The notes below the pieces were generated by a model, which saw nothing but the letters and a program-made list of their open reading frames with translations, did no database searches and was not told the origin of the DNA. DNA of 64,000 nucleotides from Diplocarpon mali (lineage: Eukaryota > Ascomycota > Leotiomycetes > Helotiales > Drepanopezizaceae), in assembly GCA_024741835.1 (NCBI GenBank), contig JAENRP010000101.1, positions 62,001 to 126,000 on the forward strand, read 5' to 3'. The stretch's first letter is position 1, and every line of letters begins with the position of its first letter. Position numbers and translations under genes: made by a program. Below, piece after piece: positions 59,165 to 64,000 of the stretch.

Positions 59165-60976
59165 CTAATACGGACCGTAGGTAGAGCCAGCCATGCTGTT
59201 GACAGGCAGATCGGCGTAGCCGGGCATCGCACTTCGACGGACGAAAGTACATTCCTCGATCTTTCTCAGTCTATCGTTGACAATCTTATCACGCTCCCGA
59301 TCGAGCTGCGCAACAGCCCAACCATGGACTTTAAGGGGGGCGCTCAGGTTATCAGGTTGGTACTTAATGTCCCACTCCGTGAAGGCCATGTCGTAAAACG
59401 GGAGGATATGGAAAAGTTGAGGCATGCTGAGGGGCATTCGGGATTGTGATGGAACAAGGAGGTTGATGACCACTTGAGTGAGATTCGACATGCCATGGAG
59501 ATAGTCGACAAGCTTGGTCAGAAGTCTGAAATTTGGGGTATCTTGCGAAGGACCGGTTGGGGGAGTTGTGGTGTACTGAGAGACCGGACCGGCAGCAGAC
59601 GACGTGAGGGGTGCATCAAGTGGGATAGCTGGGGTCGGGAAGATCAGTGTCACGGTCAAGCGCTTGGTGCCTACAGCGAAGTCCGGACCGAGAGCGTTCA
59701 GGATATCGATGACGCTGACTGAATCGTAAGTTAGTACTTTGCAAGTCAACAGGATTTGCGTGTGTCCGCGGGATAACATACCTTCCTGCTTGATATCTTC
59801 CTTCGGTTGCTCTTCCACGGGCTTCACCTCCAATGGAGCAGCCTTGCTTTTACCCTTTCCTCTGCCTCTACCTCTGTTACGTGAACTAGCCTTGACAAGA
59901 TTCTGTGCGTCCGCTGCCTCTTTCTCGGGCTCGCGAAGATGTACCTGAATATCAACAAAACTCTTCGCCAGGAAGTCTCTCTTCTCCGCCCCACTCATGG
60001 TGTTCAAGTCGGCGATGAAATCATACTTCGAGGGTTCGAAGTCGTGGTGCAGCTTTTGGTATGGGAAGCCATTGGGGAGGTGACTCTCAACGATGCGGAC
60101 GGCATTGCGAACAACACCGGAAGCAGAGATGATGATGTCCTTCTGGCCCTTATCCTTGCGAGCAATGAACTCACGTGGGGGAGGCAGATACTCGGGTGCA
60201 ATGTAACGGGGCTGTTGGACAGCGAGAGCATCTGCGTTTTGGTATCGAGCATAGTTTTGAGGACGGCAGTCGGGCGAGTGAGTCATAGCTCTAGGACCGG
60301 TAGGTGGAGTTGGGTAGCCAGCAAATTGATCAACGGGTTGACGCGTGCTCTTTAGAGAGTCGTAATCACTGTAATCGCTTCCACTGTTGTACCCAGCGTA
60401 TGCAAAATGGCCGAACGCACTCATCTCCTGCAGTAAGCCCTGTACCTTCTGGTATGCGGGAGTTTGGGTCCGAGCAGTATTGACCGCCGAGTTCTTCTTC
60501 GAGTCGCTGTTTGATGTGTAACTTGTCTTCGAGCCACGGGCTGGAGCACGAACAACGTCAGGAGTCGAAGGTGCGGATGGCAGGAAAGCAGGAGAAGTAG
60601 CAGATAGGCGGGATACTTTGGCGGCGACTGCTGGGAGAGGGCTCATTGGCGAGACAGTTGGCTCTCCGTTCTTTGTCATCAGAGTTCCAGTAGCAAACGA
60701 CTTGAATCCTAGAGGCTTTGGGGGAGTTTTTTGGAGCGACAGAGATTCAATGCCCTTGGCAAGGCCGTCCTGGGGGCTCAAAGTGCATGCAGTGCCCGAG
60801 CTTGAAACCGAGGAGAAGACGATACGTCCTCCAAAGCAACCCTTCTTGGAACGTCCATGGCCTGGGTTTTTTCTTGGGGTGGTTAAAGAAATGCTGGGGC
60901 TCTTCGGGGATTTGACGGGTGTACGATGAACGGGCTCGATAGTAGACTTGTCAATCATGTTGGTCATGTTGGTCAT
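59165..60976 (-). CDS. Unassigned basic/disordered protein (~582 aa) with one stop-free intron
   Basis: Exons 60976-59782 and 59718-59165 flank a 63-bp intron (GTATGT donor, branch ctaac, CAG acceptor) that contains no stop and preserves frame. The first in-frame ATG is at 60976 (MTNMTNM); the open frame continues upstream to an acceptor-like TAACCATAACAG at about 61090. An upstream coding exon ending in a spliced start is therefore possible. The N-terminus is Ser/Pro/Lys-rich with GRSKKGCFGGRIVFSS and SPQDGLAKGIESLSL. The middle holds a conserved-looking block (GQKDIIISASGVVRNAVRIV, YQKLHHDFEPSKYDFIADL). A glycine/arginine/lysine stretch (RNRGRGRGKGKSK) follows, and a folded-looking C-terminus (FRLLTKLVDYLHGMSNLTQV and onward). 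RNA or chromatin binding is conceivable from the RG-rich segment. I do not recognise the family. Confidence 0.7.
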   Translation of the reverse strand: MTNMTNMIDKSTIEPVHRTPVKSPKSPSISLTTPRKNPGHGRSKKGCFGGRIVFSSVSSSGTACTLSPQDGLAKGIESLSLQKTPPKPLGFKSFATGTLMTKNGEPTVSPMSPLPAVAAKVSRLSATSPAFLPSAPSTPDVVRAPARGSKTSYTSNSDSKKNSAVNTARTQTPAYQKVQGLLQEMSAFGHFAYAGYNSGSDYSDYDSLKSTRQPVDQFAGYPTPPTGPRAMTHSPDCRPQNYARYQNADALAVQQPRYIAPEYLPPPREFIARKDKGQKDIIISASGVVRNAVRIVESHLPNGFPYQKLHHDFEPSKYDFIADLNTMSGAEKRDFLAKSFVDIQVHLREPEKEAADAQNLVKASSRNRGRGRGKGKSKAAPLEVKPVEEQPKEDIKQEGMLSRGHTQILLTCKVLTYDSVSVIDILNALGPDFAVGTKRLTVTLIFPTPAIPLDAPLTSSAAGPVSQYTTTPPTGPSQDTPNFRLLTKLVDYLHGMSNLTQVVINLLVPSQSRMPLSMPQLFHILPFYDMAFTEWDIKYQPDNLSAPLKVHGWAVAQLDRERDKIVNDRLRKIEECTFVRRSAMPGYADLPVNSMAGSTYGPY

Positions 60977-63847
60977 TGTATAGATCGGGTCGGGAACAGG
61001 TTCGAGTTTGAGATCGGGACAAAATCGAGGGTTCGAAGAAGACACTCGAGGAGGCTCGAAGTGGTAAGGCTTGAGACTAGGTATTAGGCCCTGTTATGGT
61101 TACAAAGTCAGACGTCTGTTCAGAAATCCGAGCTCGTGTATGTGGAGAAAACTAACACTGACAATATGATGGTCGAACAAATCTCTTTGTTCTTGTTGAT
61201 TCACGCAGAGTCACTCAAGTCTGAAGTGATTTCGCTTTCCAAACAGAGTTGGTAAGCTTTGGATTGTTGTTCTTGCTATGCTTGTTTGGGATCTTCAGGG
61301 TGGGCTGGAGGTTAACGTAAGGTGCAGGAAGTGGTTTGGTGATCAAGGAAGATGTCCTTGTGGATCGTATTTTTGAGAGTGTGTGGAGGTGGAAGAGATT
61401 TTGGGGAGACACGACTCAGAAGGGAGTATATGAGTATTTTTTAAACTCGCTAAGCTATACTAGCGTCAAAATGACAAAATAATCACTTGACTTTGTAAGA
61501 CGAAAGCGAGGCGTGAAGTGAACTAGCTCTGGGTGGCGGTTGGACCGATACCATTGTGGGCAGTTACTGAGTCGTTAGATTGAGGAAAGAAGTGCTTAAT
61601 CTTGAAAGCAGTTCAATCAAAGGCTCAAAAGCGCAAAGAACGCTCCTATTCTCCAGAGAACGGGTGAGTATTGTCCTCACGGAGCTTATTAGCAAAGTGA
61701 TTACCACTCTAGAGACAATAGGAAGACTTTACGATTTGAAAGTAGAAATTTTAAGCATTGTTATAATACTCTACTAGAAGATTTGGTTGATAACAGTGAA
61801 AGCTCGTGAAGAGCAAACCTATCATGCACTAAGCTGCAAAATGCTGGTTCTCAAAGATCTAATGACGAAGCGCTACGAACAGTCACTTCAACTCTTTGAA
61901 CCACTTCGAACCAAGAAGAACTAAAAGCCGTAGAGAGATCAATGGGTATTGAAAATAAACCTTCGGTATCTGTGAACAGCGAAAGCTGACCGGTAAAGTG
62001 AATGCAGGCCCTGTATAATTTCACTGATTGACTTCAGAGGCTTAGAACAGACCTGATTATCTAGTCTTTACGAGTCTTTCGATCACTTTCACCAGAGCAG
62101 AAACAAATGTCTAATCCTCGATCTTGGAGATACTTAATATGTACTCAAGAATTTCTAGTGAATATTAGCATTGGCAGGAGGAAAATATCAAGAATTCCTT
62201 CACATGGTAAAGATTTTCAGTTCTCAACCTAACTAGACACAAAGGTGAAATCCAGGCGAAAGATATGAAATGATTCTACTATGACATTTAATTTTGAAAT
62301 AAAGATTTTGAAATAAGGAAACTTGATCATTTATTTTACCTAGTATGTAGTGTAAATACCCACTTATCTTCTAGTGTTTCAACAGCTTCAGTATTAAGCC
62401 ACCACCTGAAAATCAAAACACAAACATGTTTCTACACTCTATCAACCATTCAAAAAATCTTTTCTACGAAATTAACCGCATTTGTCCTAGCGCCTCACCA
62501 TAACCAGATCCCCAGAGGAACCAGCGTAGATTACAACAGCCGGCCCCCCCAAGTCCTAGGTGCTAATACAGCATTACAAGCAAAAGGAAAGGAGCCCCAA
62601 CGATAGATATGCTGCTATTCATAGCATCCAAGGTTACAGATAAAGTAGCAAAAGATAGATATAAACATGTAAAAACGTCATCATAGACTATAACACCACA
62701 TCTGATCACAAAACCCAAGCCTTAACCCTTGAAAACCTGAAATCCAAACTAACACTCTAAACGCCAACAATCCCTTGCACCATCTCATGAAAAAGATTCT
62801 CACTTGAGCGGAAATCCTTGGCTTAACTTCTATGTGAATAATACTTGTAAAAACCTACTGCTGCACTGAATATCAAACCCAAAATCTACAAGACAACTTC
62901 AAACTCTCACCTCCCCTTTCCTTTCCCCTCTTCCCTCTGTGTAAGATAATATGAAACCAAGCCCCAGCCCTCTTACTCCTCCAAGACCATGAACCTCAAA
63001 GTCAAACTAGCATTCTCTACTCTAACAACCCCCCTTGCATCATCTCTCTATATGAAAAATTCCTCACAAAGGCATGGATCATCTGCTCTTTTCCTAGACT
63101 GCTATAGGAATTAAACCCTTCTGACTACTATTGCGACCACACCTACGCTTGAACTAGAATCGAAATAACCTTGCAACGTTATAATTTCTAGATCTTACTT
63201 CCCCCTTGGGCATAATGTTGAAACCTAAACCCCACTTCACAACTTCATGATCTTACAACATCACCTCCCTCCTTCCTTCTCCACTCCGCCCCCCTCTTCA
63301 CTCCCCGCTCCCTCCCCTTTCTATAAAATCATAATAGCCCAAGCCCAAGCCCAAGCCTCAGCCCTGTCCCCCCTCCCCCCTCTCCCCTCCCTTCAATCAC
63401 CTCGCTCGCAAAAACACCAAACACAAAGACAAATGAGACATGCGGTAGTAGCACAGCTACTTTCAACCCCCCCTCCCCCCTCCCCAATTCACGAGAATTT
63501 CACAAGAACTGATTCTCAGCTGGAGAAGGCTAGAAGCAAACTCTTCCATGTATGTTCGTGTGCATATTTTTTTAGCAGCAGAGGAGCCTTTGAAGATTCT
63601 TTTCCCGTAGGCGCGGGTTCCTGGTAGCTCGTAGATCGAGGCATGGCAGGAAGAATATTTTCAGGAGTGATCTCATGACTTCAGATCGAAGTCGTGTCAG
63701 CATACGAATTCTGTTCATGCTCTGTAATTTGATTTCCAGACGGAAGGCTGATAATCAACAGATACTTGAATTTTCACAGCAGTTGACAGCTCAGACATAA
63801 CATTAAAATCAATGAAGATGTAGCATTAGCAAGTAAAAATTATTTCA
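60977..63847. other. Intergenic stretch to the right-edge gene
   Basis: Starts with a likely 5' UTR/leader intron of the 582-aa protein gene (to ~61400). From 61420 to 63847 no gene is supported. CT/C-rich tracts occur at 62900-62940 and 63250-63480, and a 126-codon plus frame at 63247-63627 is low-complexity Ser/Pro translation of these. Confidence 0.45.
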
Positions 63848-64000
63848 TTACCAAGCAGAACAGACTGCACCAGAGATAGGGGGATAAAACGTCAACCCTT
63901 CCTTTATGATTGCAAAATCTGTGCAGATACTCCCCCGAACCTTCTCCATGGTCTGCCCATTCCCAAACCACAACGCCTCTACCGTTTCCCCGCTAACAAA
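63848..64000 (-). CDS. 3' end of an unidentified gene, cut by the window edge
   Basis: From base 64000 the minus strand is open for 50 codons to TAA at 63850-63848. It ends in the sequence GLTFYPPISGAVCSAW, preceded by VEALWFGNGQTMEKVRG and SICTDFAIIKEG. Amino-acid composition and codon choice look coding, unlike the surrounding frames. The two cysteines and aromatic-rich tail would suit a secreted or globular protein, but no family can be named from this fragment. Confidence 0.5.
   Translation of the reverse strand, partial: FVSGETVEALWFGNGQTMEKVRGSICTDFAIIKEGLTFYPPISGAVCSAW

Noticed and set aside
1..64000. CRISPR arrays, rRNA genes and telomeric TTAGGG arrays
   Set aside because: None seen; the repeats present are minisatellites, microsatellites or LTRs, consistent with a eukaryotic nuclear contig.

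Overview
The window looks like nuclear DNA of a filamentous ascomycete (Pezizomycotina). The genes carry short introns (about 50-100 bp) with GTRNGT-like donors and CTAAC-type branch points. A GC-rich or balanced gene-bearing background is broken by a very AT-rich block of dead retrotransposons, in which CAA/CAG codons have become TAA/TAG. That is the signature of repeat-induced point mutation (RIP, CpA to TpA). Two assembly gaps are present (26033-26083 and 52059-52278).

Layout. 1-960: a degenerate minisatellite of about 100 bp units. 961-9404: GC-rich, low-complexity sequence with many overlapping chance ORFs and no convincing gene. 9405-10604: a six-exon gene for a secreted Thr/Pro/Tyr-rich, probably GPI-anchored cell-wall protein. 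12335-12439: a solo LTR. 14344-14565 (-): a small cysteine-rich secreted-protein gene whose start codon now reads ATA. 15267-38436: a 23.2-kb nest of three RIP-mutated LTR retrotransposons. The outer Ty3/gypsy element B (135-bp LTRs, target duplication GGAAC) was hit in its RT region by a Ty3/gypsy chromovirus A (307-bp LTRs, ATTAT) and in its integrase by a Ty1/copia element C (299-bp LTRs, AGAGG). A and C each carry an extra segment between pol and the 3' LTR that reads best as protein on the opposite strand.

The right side is gene-bearing: a 621-aa protein with a degenerate riboflavin-kinase-like C-terminus (40406-42271, -); a divergent histone H3-like histone-fold gene (45314-45831, +) followed by a small basic protein gene (46204-46573, +); a solo copia LTR with perfect target duplication (47027-47132); an F-box protein with leucine-rich region (48624-50520, +); a METTL25-type methyltransferase-domain protein (52768-54591, -); a rearranged, chimeric 1.75-kb LTR element (55222-56976) sitting inside a decaying gene; a 582-aa disordered/basic protein of unknown function with one stop-free intron (59165-60976, -); and the 3' end of an unidentified gene at the right edge (63848-64000, -).

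The host genes do not form an evident cluster or pathway. What unites the window is transposon invasion, RIP and collateral damage: repeat arrays, solo LTRs, a broken effector-like gene next to the RIP block, and a gene split by an LTR element. Assignments rest on reading the sequence by eye and on known family motifs; no database search was run.
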